NCBI RefSeq assembly: GCF_026107515.2
Contig: NZ_JAPCHW010000005.1
Span: forward strand, 366,683-430,682
DNA length: 64,000 bases
Source: Glutamicibacter sp. MNS18
Lineage (GTDB): Bacteria; Actinomycetota; Actinomycetes; Actinomycetales; Micrococcaceae
Direction: 5' to 3'
The notes beneath the pieces are model-generated. The model saw nothing but the letters and a program-made list of their open reading frames with translations. It was not told the origin of the DNA and did no database searches. Made by a program: the position numbers and the translations under genes. Numbering within the stretch: position 1 is the stretch's first letter; every line of letters starts with the position of its first letter. This document shows, one piece after another, positions 18,391-26,911 of this stretch.

Positions 18391-21231
18391 TTGACCGACC
18401 ACGATATCAACGAACTGCTGCAGCGTTGCGCCAGCCTGCCCTACGGGGCACAGCTGAACGAGTTGCTGGACCAGGCCCTCCAGTTGGCTGAGGAAGCGCA
18501 GGACGTGCGGGCCGAATACCGTGTCCGGTTGCTCCAAGCCGATGCCTGCGCCATGACCGGGGATAGCACCGGTTTGCTCGGGAACTTCCGTTGGTGCCTT
18601 GACCACTACGACCAGGATCCGCACACCTACCCTTCGGATCCGGGCGATGGTGCGGACCTGCTCTGGCAGTACAAATGGATGACCGCGGTGCTCAGCGCGG
18701 ACCCGCAGATCCCCGCGGAGGACATCCACGGCCTGTTGGAGGAAATGCACAGGCACTACCAGCGGGCCGGGATCGGCGACTCGGCGGTGCTCACTGCCCG
18801 GTTTGAGGTGGCTTTCGCCAACGGCTGGATGGAACAGGCCGCCGAGATCCACGCCCTGCTGCAACAGGATCGTGGCGACGAGTATTCGCATTGCGATGCC
18901 TGTATCCGCTCACTGAACATGTCCTACCTGCTGGCCACCGGCAAACCGGACCAGGCCCTGGAGTTGCTTGATGAGCTGCTGGCCAACGATCTCAATTGCG
19001 GGCAGGAACCAGCCAACGCGATCGCAGTGGCCCTGGTCCCGCTCCTGCGGGCGGGCCGGATCGAAGAGACCAAGGCCCTGCATGTGCGCAGCTACGAGGC
19101 CGCACGCAAGGACCCGGACAACCTGGGCCTGGTAGCGCACCACCTGAAGTACCTGGTGGTGACCGGAAACCTGGGGCGGGCGCTGGCCGTGGTCGAACGC
19201 CACCTTCCGTGGCTCGCCCATGACCCCATGGCCCAGCGTGAACACCTGGCCTTCCTCAGTTCCCTGGGACTGTTATGCCGGACAGCCACGGATCTGGGCT
19301 TGGGCGAGGTCGCGGTGCGTGGCAGCGAGCTGCCGGGGCTGGCCGAATTCTTCGGACCCCACGACGAGCCGGTGCCGATGACCCGCCTTGGCGCGCTGGC
19401 CTGGGACGCCGCCTACGACCTGGCGTCCCGGTTCGATTCCCGGAATGGAAACGGCTGGACCACCGGGCAAGTCCACAGTGTGGCCGCACTGGTATCCGGG
19501 CAGTGGGATGTGGAATGGGAGACCGATATCTGGCTGCCTCTGCATCAGCCAGTCGGCACCCCGCAGCATGCGGTGGACTTCTTGCGTCGTGCCCGGGAGC
19601 GTACCGCTTGCGGTGATACCGCCGCGGCTTTGGCCGATGCCCTTGCAGGACTGGACCGCCGGCCGTCCGCGGATGTGGCAGCAGGTCTGCACCAGCTGGC
19701 CATGATCCTGGAGCTGGGCGCCGGTCGTGAAGAGCAGGCCGAACAGCAGCTGGAGGACTACCTCCGGGCGTTGACGAAGGCCGGCTACCGGCCGCTGGCC
19801 GACATGTTGGGAACCTACGGCCTGTCCATCCATCGTGACGGGACACAGGAACAGCTCTCCGCGTTGTTGCATGCCCAGGGTGCAGGGCACCGGGACACGA
19901 CGACCCTGGTCTATATCGGCACCTGGCTGTCCCATGCCCGGATGCGCCACGACCAGTTCGACCTGGCCCAGGTCTGCACCGAGGGAACCCAACTGCGCGC
20001 CCTGGAACTGATCCGGTCCCGGGCCGGCGACGATGTGCGCGACTCGCTACTGCACAACCTGTATTCCATCCGGATCATCCAGGCCTCGGGCCACGGCAGC
20101 GTAGGGCAGATCGAGCCACTGGTGCGCGCCTGGCGCAGGTACAACCCGACGGACAATTCGCTGGCCCAGGTGCATTACTTCCTGGCGCAGCTGGCCGGCG
20201 AAGCCGCGGATAGCGAGACGGCGCTGGACTACGCCACCCGGGCGCTGGCGGTTTTCAACGGCTACAATGACCGCCATCGGGCGATTCTCGCCGCGGATTT
20301 CAGCGCGACCCTGTTGCTGGAATCCGGGCAGCCGGACCGGGCGAAGGAACGGCTGCGTTTCGGGCTGCACCAGGCGGAACTGGCCGAGAGCGACCAACGG
20401 CTGGCCCTGCTCTTCCGGCTGGCCCAGCTGCATCTGGATGGCGGGGAACCCCATGAGGCACTGGATTACCTGACCAGGGCACAGCAGGAGGCCGGAGACC
20501 TACTCAGCGTCGCCGAGCAGGCGGAAATCCACGACCTGATGGGCGAAGCGCACGGATTGAGCGAGCGGTTCCAGGACGCGGCAACGCACTGGGAACAAGC
20601 CACCGCCCAGTTCGCCGTGGCGGGTCAGGCCTTCCGGCAGATGCAATGCGCGGAAAAACTGGTCAACGTCCACTTGCTGACCGGGTCATTTGCCCAGGCC
20701 CAAACCCTCGCCGAACGGCTGGTGCCGTTGGGCGAGTCGCTACGGGAGGAACACGGCATCCAACCGGAGCTGAACGCGCTGATGCTGCTGGCCACCGTGC
20801 AGGAAAGCACCGGAGAAGGGGACGCGGCGCAGAGCTTCACCGCAGCCACCGAATTGGCTGCCGAGTACGGGCAGATCCAGTTGCAGGCACAGATCATGGT
20901 CAAGCACGCGCAATGGGCCGGATCCGCGGACCAGGACCTGGGCCTGGCGGTCAGCCTGATGTTGCAGGCAGCCCACTTGTTCGAGACCCTGGAGCAGCAG
21001 TCCAATGCCGCCCAGGGGATCGGCGCCGCGGCCAGCTACCTGGCATTGGATGGGCGACATGACGAGGCCGTACTGCTTTTTGAACAGTCGTTGCACCTGC
21101 CGATCGAGGACCGGCTGGTCGAACGGACCCTGCGCCTGCGGCTGGCCGATTCGCTGGAGGCCCTGCACAAGCCGGAGCAGGCCGCCATCCAGCGTGCACT
21201 GGCCGCACAGCTTGAAGGCCAGGAGCAGTAG
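18391..21231 (+). CDS. Large tetratricopeptide-repeat protein
   Basis: A 946-residue, all-helical protein with no signal peptide or membrane segment. Repeats of about 34-40 residues run through most of it, clearest in the second half ('ALDYATRALAVFNGYNDRHRAILAADFSATLLLESGQPDRAKERL', 'EALDYLTRAQQEAGDLLSVAEQAEIHDLMGEAHGLSERFQDAATHWEQA'; residues split here only for description). Start TTG 18391 has a GGAAGGGG site. No enzymatic domain is seen, so it is probably a protein-interaction scaffold. It stands alone between divergent and convergent neighbours; the partner is unknown. Confidence 0.8.
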   Translation: MTDHDINELLQRCASLPYGAQLNELLDQALQLAEEAQDVRAEYRVRLLQADACAMTGDSTGLLGNFRWCLDHYDQDPHTYPSDPGDGADLLWQYKWMTAVLSADPQIPAEDIHGLLEEMHRHYQRAGIGDSAVLTARFEVAFANGWMEQAAEIHALLQQDRGDEYSHCDACIRSLNMSYLLATGKPDQALELLDELLANDLNCGQEPANAIAVALVPLLRAGRIEETKALHVRSYEAARKDPDNLGLVAHHLKYLVVTGNLGRALAVVERHLPWLAHDPMAQREHLAFLSSLGLLCRTATDLGLGEVAVRGSELPGLAEFFGPHDEPVPMTRLGALAWDAAYDLASRFDSRNGNGWTTGQVHSVAALVSGQWDVEWETDIWLPLHQPVGTPQHAVDFLRRARERTACGDTAAALADALAGLDRRPSADVAAGLHQLAMILELGAGREEQAEQQLEDYLRALTKAGYRPLADMLGTYGLSIHRDGTQEQLSALLHAQGAGHRDTTTLVYIGTWLSHARMRHDQFDLAQVCTEGTQLRALELIRSRAGDDVRDSLLHNLYSIRIIQASGHGSVGQIEPLVRAWRRYNPTDNSLAQVHYFLAQLAGEAADSETALDYATRALAVFNGYNDRHRAILAADFSATLLLESGQPDRAKERLRFGLHQAELAESDQRLALLFRLAQLHLDGGEPHEALDYLTRAQQEAGDLLSVAEQAEIHDLMGEAHGLSERFQDAATHWEQATAQFAVAGQAFRQMQCAEKLVNVHLLTGSFAQAQTLAERLVPLGESLREEHGIQPELNALMLLATVQESTGEGDAAQSFTAATELAAEYGQIQLQAQIMVKHAQWAGSADQDLGLAVSLMLQAAHLFETLEQQSNAAQGIGAAASYLALDGRHDEAVLLFEQSLHLPIEDRLVERTLRLRLADSLEALHKPEQAAIQRALAAQLEGQEQ

Positions 21232-21250
21232 CCCCTGCGATGACAACGGG

Positions 21251-22357
21251 TTAGACGTTCAACCGGTAGCCGCGCTTGATCACCGTGACGATCAGATCCG
21301 AGTGCGGAAGGCCGCGGCGTAGCCGGCTCAACGACATATCCAGCACATGGCGTGAGGTCAGATTCGGCAACATGGCCCCCAGCTCGTCGCGCGAGACCAC
21401 CGCGCCGTTGGATTCCATCAGGCAACGCATGATCTCGGCCTGGGCGGGGGAGAGCTCGCACTGCTGACCCTCGATACTCAGCGTCCGTCCGCGCAGGGTG
21501 CACGGACCGTAGACCGTCTGGCGGGTCAGCGTGCCTAGCGAGGACAGATGGTCAACCAGCTGACCGATCATGGCGCCCATCCGGTGGCGTTCGGGCACGA
21601 GCACGGAGATGATACCCGCCTGGTGCAACGGGCTGGCGGTGACCGGGCCGACCGTGGCCACCGCGACGCGTTCCTCCAGGGAACGGATCAGCGCGGGGGT
21701 CCGGTTGCGGTGGCGTGCCGCGGCGAGCAGGGCATGGACGCTGGGGGCACTGGTGAAGGTCACCGCATCGAAGTGGGCGGCGCACAAGCCGTCCACCAGC
21801 TTGCCCACTTGCGGATCCATGGCCGAATCCATCCAACGGTAGGGTTCGATCCGCACGATGCTGCCGGCTCCCATGCCACGCAGGCCTGCGATCAATCCCA
21901 GATCCTGGTCCCCTTGCAACTGGATGGCCACTGTCGCCCCCGCAACCTGCCCTTCCAGGTGCGGCAACACCGACGCGGCGATGCCATCGGCGGCGACCGC
22001 CTCGGCATGGAAACCCAGCGCCCGTACCGCACCGTGTGCCTTGGCGCCACGGACAAACAGCCGGCACTGGCTGATGACCTCGCTGAGCCGGGGACCCAAT
22101 CCGGCTGCCTCGGCCGTGTCGAACCAGCGGCGCAGGCCGTAGGCGGTACAGATGACCAGGAACTGCGGACGCAACGTGATCATCCGCAGGGTTTGTTCCA
22201 CCAGAGCGGCCTCGTCATCCAACGGAGCGAGTTTGAGCAGCGGGACATGCTCGACCTCGGCACCGCGGCGGGTAAAAGCCTCGATCAGCTCGTTCGAACG
22301 GCGGTCGCTGGTCACCGCGATCCTGAAACCGTCCAGGGGCGTAATTGGTGAACTCAT
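21251..22357 (-). CDS. Uroporphyrinogen-III synthase with C-terminal winged-helix domain
   Basis: Residues 1-265 match HemD-type uroporphyrinogen-III synthase ('GFRIAVTSDRRSNELIEAF', 'VTFTSAPSVHALLAAA', 'VATVGPVTASPLHQAGI'). The last 100 residues form an OmpR-like winged helix ('CELSPAQAEIMRCLMESNGAVVSRDELGAMLP...DMSLSRLRRGL...VIKRGYRLNV'). This fusion is known in actinobacteria near nitrate/nitrite genes and suggests a role as regulator, enzyme or both. It overlaps the methyltransferase gene by four bases (ATGA), placing it in siroheme synthesis rather than the main haem operon. Confidence 0.88.
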   Translation of the reverse strand: MSSPITPLDGFRIAVTSDRRSNELIEAFTRRGAEVEHVPLLKLAPLDDEAALVEQTLRMITLRPQFLVICTAYGLRRWFDTAEAAGLGPRLSEVISQCRLFVRGAKAHGAVRALGFHAEAVAADGIAASVLPHLEGQVAGATVAIQLQGDQDLGLIAGLRGMGAGSIVRIEPYRWMDSAMDPQVGKLVDGLCAAHFDAVTFTSAPSVHALLAAARHRNRTPALIRSLEERVAVATVGPVTASPLHQAGIISVLVPERHRMGAMIGQLVDHLSSLGTLTRQTVYGPCTLRGRTLSIEGQQCELSPAQAEIMRCLMESNGAVVSRDELGAMLPNLTSRHVLDMSLSRLRRGLPHSDLIVTVIKRGYRLNV

Positions 22358-23364
22358 GCGGTGGCCTTTGCTCGACTTTCGGTGAACTGTCCCAGGGTCA
22401 GGGGCAGCCGGGCGACCTCACCGATCACAATCACGGCGGGGTTGGCGCAGTGCTCCTCGCGGGCCCTGGCGGTCAGCGTGGACAATGTGGCGTGGGTGGT
22501 CTTCTGCCGTGCAGTGGTGCCCTGCTCCACAATGGCGCACGCGGTCTGCGCGGGCATCCTGCGCAGCAGCCCGGCCACGGTATGTTCCAAGGTCCCCATG
22601 CCCATGAGGATCACGATACTTGCCCCGAGCCCGGCCAAGTGGTCCAGCTCGCCGTCGCTGAACGGATCGTGACCGGAGATCACCGTGAATCCCCGGGCAA
22701 TCGACCGGCTGGTCACCGGGATCCCGGCTGCGGCCGGAACCGATATGGCGCTGGAGAGCCCTGGAACCACGTGGACGCTGATCCCGGCTGCGGTGGCCGC
22801 GGCAACCTCCTCGAATCCCCGGCCGAAGACGAACGGGTCCCCGCCCTTGAGCCTGGCCACCTGCTGCCCTTTCAGCGCGGCGGCGATCATCTGCTCCTCG
22901 ATCTGGCGTTGCGTGACCTTGTGGTGGCCGGGCTGCTTGCCCACGTCCACCAGCTGGGCCTGCGGTGCCAGCTCGTGCAGGTGCTGCCCGGGACCGAGCC
23001 GGTCGTGGAAGACAACATCCGCCCGTTGCAGTGCCGTGACGGCTCTCAGCGTGAGCAGATCCAAGGCCCCGGGACCGCCGCCGACCAATGTCAACGACCC
23101 GGCCAGGGGGCTCGGTTCCCTGATACTGACCGGGATCCCGCGACTGTGGGCCGCAGCAGTCAGCAGGGCGAAACGTGCAGGGTCCTTATCGCAGATGACC
23201 AGCAATCCGGCGTGCCGCAACCGGGCCAGCCCCTCCCAATCATTGCTCACGCGGTGCACCACCGCGCTCTCGGCTTCCAGCTGGCGGCCTGCGTGCCGGG
23301 CAGCGACCCGTTCACCGGCCAGCAACACCGTGCACCCGGCAAGGTGGAGCATTGGGGCGATCAT
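22354..23364 (-). CDS. cobA: Siroheme synthase-like uroporphyrinogen-III C-methyltransferase
   Basis: The C-terminal 240 residues are SUMT: 'LVGGGPGALDLLTLRAVTALQRADVVFHDRL', 'KQPGHHKVTQRQIEEQMI', 'LKGGDPFVFGRG' and 'PGLSSAISVPAAAGIPVTSR'. It transfers two methyls from SAM to make precorrin-2. The N-terminal 100 residues resemble the CysG dehydrogenase/ferrochelatase module, but the usual Gly-rich NAD loop is replaced by a diverged 'HLAGCTVLLAGERVAARHAGRQLEAESA', so dehydrogenase activity is uncertain. It is the first gene of a two-gene unit with the synthase. The divergent chelatase could finish siroheme. Confidence 0.9.
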   Translation of the reverse strand: MIAPMLHLAGCTVLLAGERVAARHAGRQLEAESAVVHRVSNDWEGLARLRHAGLLVICDKDPARFALLTAAAHSRGIPVSIREPSPLAGSLTLVGGGPGALDLLTLRAVTALQRADVVFHDRLGPGQHLHELAPQAQLVDVGKQPGHHKVTQRQIEEQMIAAALKGQQVARLKGGDPFVFGRGFEEVAAATAAGISVHVVPGLSSAISVPAAAGIPVTSRSIARGFTVISGHDPFSDGELDHLAGLGASIVILMGMGTLEHTVAGLLRRMPAQTACAIVEQGTTARQKTTHATLSTLTARAREEHCANPAVIVIGEVARLPLTLGQFTESRAKATA

Positions 23365-23743
23365 CGGTCCGACACCTCGGGCAAAAGCAGTGCCTGCAAC
23401 AGGGCATCGAGGGGTACTATGCTGTGTTCGCCTGAACTTGTTGTCATCGGAATCTGCCGACTTTCATTCGTGAATAAGGGATGAATTGAAGTCTAGAAGT
23501 CCCGGTTTGCCCCGAAATTTCGCATTTGTTTCCGGTGGAATAAATAAGTGCTCCCTGCGACGGATACTGGGCTTTGAATCCATGTCATACGAGGAAAACG
23601 CCCACTTCAAGCCCCTTTGTACGCAACTGGATCGGTTTTACATCCCCGCAACAATTCAGCGCAGGTAGCTGAAACGTTGCTGTTCTAATCTTGGATTACG
23701 GCACGGGAGAACCTGCCGGATCACCTGCTGAAAGGGAAATTAA
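23365..23743. promoter_or_regulatory. Divergent control region of the siroheme genes
   Basis: 379 bases with no convincing gene; short open stretches lack ribosome sites. Base composition is clearly more AT-rich than the flanks, as expected for two divergent promoters. GlnR-like half-sites (GTCAT, GAAAC spacing) can be imagined near 23585 and 23665 but are too weak to call. Confidence 0.35.
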
Positions 23744-23944
23744 ATGAACATCATTCACGATGGGCAAACCTCCCACGGCATCGTCGTGGATCCCGCCTGG
23801 AACATCGGCGGCATCACGGGGAACGCGGTGTCCGGTTCCCGCGCCGTAACCGGTTGGGCGTTGTCCTGGCGGCATGGGAACACCGTGCCGGATGGCCGGA
23901 TCAAACTACACGTGTGCCGCTCGATGACAGGAGTCAGGACATGA
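23744..23944 (+). CDS. Small 66-residue protein coupled to the chelatase gene
   Basis: Starts at ATG 23744 behind AAAGGGAAATTAA and ends with a TGA that overlaps the ATG of the chelatase gene (ATGA), so translation of the two is probably coupled. The sequence MNIIHDGQTSHGIVVDPAWN and the following Gly/Val-rich part have no motif I know, and no signal or membrane segment. It may be a real small protein or a leader that feeds ribosomes into the chelatase gene. Confidence 0.45.
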   Translation: MNIIHDGQTSHGIVVDPAWNIGGITGNAVSGSRAVTGWALSWRHGNTVPDGRIKLHVCRSMTGVRT

Positions 23945-24690
23945 GTGTGCATAGCCTTGAACGGGACCGTGCCGCGGAAAACCGGATTGATGCTCCGGCC
24001 CTGCTGGCCATATCCCATGGTACCGACCATCCGGTCGGCCAACGTCTGGTGGGCGCACTGGTCGCCGCCGTGCAACCCTTGCTACCCGATGTCACGGTGC
24101 AACCCGGATTCGTGGATGTGCAACAACCCCAGGCCGGGGAGCTGGTGCTGCGCCATGCATCCGATACCCAAGCGCCCTGCCTGGTTCCGTTGCTGCTTTC
24201 GCGGGGCGTCCATGTGAACGACGATCTGGCCGCAGCAGCCGCCCGGAACTCCGGGGTAAAAGTGGCCCGAGCGCTGGGACCGGACCCGGTACTCGCACTG
24301 GTGCTGGAACGGCGTCTGGTACAGGCCGGATGGCAGCGCGGTGAGCCGGTGATCCTGGGCTGCGCCGGAACCCGCGATCCGGGCGGACTGGAGGACTGCC
24401 ACCAGATGGCCCGGCTGCTGGAGCAACGGTTGGAGACCATGGTGCGTTGCGCCTTCGTCTCAGCATCCGTTCCAGAACTGAGTAGGGTCGTCACCGAGGC
24501 CCGCCAAGCCCACCGCGGGCGGCGGATCGTGGTATCCAGCTATCTGCTGGCACCGGGTTTCTTCTGGTCGCTGGCCGGGAAGACCCAGCCGGATATCCTG
24601 ACCGATCCGATCCTCAGCGAGAACTATCCGATACCCCACGAACTGGCACAACTGGTTGTCCACCGCTACCGACAGGCAACGATCGGCTGA
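23941..24690 (+). CDS. Sirohydrochlorin chelatase (CbiX-type)
   Basis: Inserts Fe (siroheme) or Co (cobalamin) into sirohydrochlorin. The N-terminal half has 'PALLAISHGTDHPVGQRLV', carrying a metal-binding His, and 'PCLVPLLLSRGVHVNDDL', carrying a second His; the C-terminal half repeats the fold ('VILGCAGTRDP', 'RIVVSSYLLAPGFFWS'). ATG 23941 has a CAGGAG site and follows the 66-residue gene directly. It is divergent from the synthase/methyltransferase pair, so the three steps from uroporphyrinogen to siroheme are nearly complete here. Nitrite or sulfite reductase, the usual siroheme users, are not in the window. Confidence 0.88.
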   Translation: MSVHSLERDRAAENRIDAPALLAISHGTDHPVGQRLVGALVAAVQPLLPDVTVQPGFVDVQQPQAGELVLRHASDTQAPCLVPLLLSRGVHVNDDLAAAAARNSGVKVARALGPDPVLALVLERRLVQAGWQRGEPVILGCAGTRDPGGLEDCHQMARLLEQRLETMVRCAFVSASVPELSRVVTEARQAHRGRRIVVSSYLLAPGFFWSLAGKTQPDILTDPILSENYPIPHELAQLVVHRYRQATIG

Positions 24691-24793
24691 CACCGGCATC
24701 CGGAAGCGGATCGCAAAATCCAGTGAGCGGATACGCGAACCGATCCTTCGATGCATTTGCCTGGCACATGCGCTGACCGGCAAAGTGGAAGTC

Positions 24794-25462
24794 ATGGATG
24801 CACTCTTCGACGACAGCGTCATGTCCAGAACGCCGGCCAAGCTGCGCCCTGGGGCCTACCATCTGCCCGGATGGCTGTCCCTGGAGACGCAACACTGGAT
24901 CACCGAACGCTTCCGGGAATGGGGCCGGGGACCGGTGCCGCCGCATTCGACCATGGTTGCCGGTCACCCAATGCGGGTGAAAACCGTGTGTCTGGGCTGG
25001 CACTGGTCGCCCAACCGGTACTCGCGCACGGCCGACGACGTCAACGGTGCCGTGGTTCCACGCGTCCCGTCCTGGCTGGTGGACCTGGGGAAGCGGGCCG
25101 TGCGCGAAACCACCGGGGACCCCGACAAGGCCGCAGCCTATCTGCCGGATGCCGCTCTGGTGAACTACTACGATATCCACGCAAGCATGGGCATGCACCA
25201 GGACCGTGAGGAGGCGATCAATGCCCCTGTGGTGTCCCTGTCCATCGGGGACGGGGCCACGTTCCGGCTGGGCAACAGCGAAAACCGCAACAAGCCCTAC
25301 CAGGATGTGTACCTGGCCTCCGGGGACCTGATCGTCTTCGAGGGACCGGCCCGTTTCGCGTACCACGGGGTCACGCGTATTCATCCGCACTCCGCACCGC
25401 CGGGATGCGGTCTGGGTAGCGGGCGGATCAACATCACCCTGCGCCAGACCGGGCTGCGCTAG
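24794..25462 (+). CDS. alkB: AlkB-family DNA dealkylase (Fe(II)/2-oxoglutarate oxygenase)
   Basis: Repairs alkylated bases oxidatively. The facial triad is visible: 'MHQDREE' (HxD) and 'YHGVTRIHP' (His). 'GRINITLRQ' gives the 2-oxoglutarate-binding Arg. 'LVNYYDIHASMGMHQD' is the family core. ATG 24794 gives the usual length of about 222; the frame stays open upstream but without homology. The end overlaps the convergent EEP gene by four bases. Confidence 0.93.
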   Translation: MDALFDDSVMSRTPAKLRPGAYHLPGWLSLETQHWITERFREWGRGPVPPHSTMVAGHPMRVKTVCLGWHWSPNRYSRTADDVNGAVVPRVPSWLVDLGKRAVRETTGDPDKAAAYLPDAALVNYYDIHASMGMHQDREEAINAPVVSLSIGDGATFRLGNSENRNKPYQDVYLASGDLIVFEGPARFAYHGVTRIHPHSAPPGCGLGSGRINITLRQTGLR

Positions 25463-26406
25463 GCGTCGTCGGCCAACTCCAGTTCGGCGACCAAGGCGAA
25501 ATGATCCGAATTCCCGGCATCAATCCGCTGCAGCGAGGCATGTTGCACACCCCGGGTCATCACGTGGTCGATTCCCAACATCGCGAAGGGGGTGCGTGGC
25601 CAGGTCAAGGCCAATCCCCAGCCGTTGTACCGCATCTGTTCCAGCTCACGGGCCACCGGAGCGAAATGTCGGTCCGTGGCGGTGGCATTAAAATCCCCGG
25701 CCGCGATGATGCGTTCGGCGGGATCCCGGGCAATGTACCGGGCGAGATTGGATAGCATCATGTCCCGGTCGGCGTGCCCCGTGGGGCGGGCCGAGGCGGC
25801 ATGAACGGTATAGAAACGGACCGGTCCGGATGCGGTTTGCACATCCAGCCGCAGGGCACGGGACCAGTCGAGCCCCAGATCCAGGGACTCGGCATTGGCC
25901 AGCGGATAGCTGCTCCACACACCCACCGTGCCCACCGAGTAGAAATACGGATGTGTCTGGGCCAGGGCGGCAGTGACCTCCACATCCCGGCCCTGCTCGA
26001 TTTCCTGCAAGGCAATCACCGAGGCCCCGGTATCGGCCAGGGCCAGCGCCGAATCGATGTCACTTCGGCCATGGACGTTTTGGGTGGCGATACTCAGTCC
26101 GTCAACGGTTACACGTTGCGCCGTGGGAAGCACCTGGCCTCCGAAGCTCAACGACCATGCCAAGGCCGGAAGCAGCAACATCAGAAAGGTGCCGCGGCCA
26201 CCGGCAGCCAGGGCAAACAAGAACAGCGCAACGATGCCCAGCCCCAGCCATGGCGCAAGATTGTCCACGACCAAGCCCAATCCGGCAACATCCGGGACCT
26301 GTTGGTGGAAGACCATCAGCGCGGCCAAGGCAAGGCTCGCAAGGATGACCAGCAGGCGCGCGAGGATTCTGGAAGCCGTCAACCGGCGATGCGAAGCTTT
26401 GGACAT
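25459..26406 (-). CDS. Membrane-anchored endonuclease/exonuclease/phosphatase-family protein
   Basis: The N-terminal 100 residues hold three hydrophobic segments (about 15-37, 45-70 and 75-95). The rest is an EEP fold facing outward: 'IATQNVHGRSDID' (Asn), 'VIALQEIEQGRD' (Glu), 'VHAASARPTGHADRD', 'IIAAGDFNATATDRH' (Asp-Asn) and 'NSDHFALVAELEL' (Asp-His), so the catalytic set is complete. The layout matches VanJ-like and other actinobacterial surface EEP proteins acting on phosphodiesters. The substrate is unknown. Confidence 0.87.
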   Translation of the reverse strand: MSKASHRRLTASRILARLLVILASLALAALMVFHQQVPDVAGLGLVVDNLAPWLGLGIVALFLFALAAGGRGTFLMLLLPALAWSLSFGGQVLPTAQRVTVDGLSIATQNVHGRSDIDSALALADTGASVIALQEIEQGRDVEVTAALAQTHPYFYSVGTVGVWSSYPLANAESLDLGLDWSRALRLDVQTASGPVRFYTVHAASARPTGHADRDMMLSNLARYIARDPAERIIAAGDFNATATDRHFAPVARELEQMRYNGWGLALTWPRTPFAMLGIDHVMTRGVQHASLQRIDAGNSDHFALVAELELADDA

Positions 26407-26471
26407 TTCAAGTCAACATTGCCACAAAAGACGGTGCAAAACGTAGATTTCGGCTGCGAACAGGGTGGGTT

Positions 26472-26849
26472 TCACCGCTGTCCGGGACCGAAGGCGCCAG
26501 GGGTAGCCGCCGGGATGGCCTCATCTTCAATCTCATGCCAGTCGATGTCGTCCTCGGGATGATTCCAGCAGGCATCCTCCCGCCGGATCCTGGTGGTCTG
26601 CACCCGGTTGATCCAGCTGATCAGTGGTCGGGAGAAGTGCCGCTGGTCGGTAACGCTCAGCGGATAGCGGATCAGGACCCGGCCGTCGTACCAGGCGATC
26701 TCCTGGGCATGGACCTGCAACTGCCCCAGTTGCACACACAGGTAAGGGAACTGCCCGATTTCGTGCCGGTGCAGGAATGGCAACGGTCCCGGTGCCCGAT
26801 CCCCGGCCGCGGCACCCTCGGGTAGTTCATGCCAGGGGTCGGTGTCCAT
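26472..26849 (-). CDS. Paralogue of the 16.1-kb RIRRED/DWHE protein
   Basis: 125 residues, soluble. The middle reads 'PYLCVQLGQLQVHAQEIAWYDGRVLIRYPLS' and the end 'RIRREDACWNHPEDDIDWHE', the same block order and ending as the protein at 16124-16408 (strand phrase, 'GRVLxxYP', then RIRRED..WN..EDD.DWHE). Two copies 10 kb apart define a small family I cannot name. The N-terminus is Pro/Gly-rich and the C-terminus has a short unconserved tail. It is on the same strand as, and 62 bases downstream of, the carboxylate-amine ligase gene. Confidence 0.65.
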   Translation of the reverse strand: MDTDPWHELPEGAAAGDRAPGPLPFLHRHEIGQFPYLCVQLGQLQVHAQEIAWYDGRVLIRYPLSVTDQRHFSRPLISWINRVQTTRIRREDACWNHPEDDIDWHEIEDEAIPAATPGAFGPGQR

Positions 26850-26911
26850 CCAGCGAATGAGCCGGTTGTGCAGCTGGAAGGCAGGGTCGTGCCGGTGCGG
26901 TTCTCGTACTG

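Noticed and set aside
23585-23680. GlnR-type binding sites before the siroheme genes
   Set aside because: Half-sites match only loosely and spacing is not convincing.
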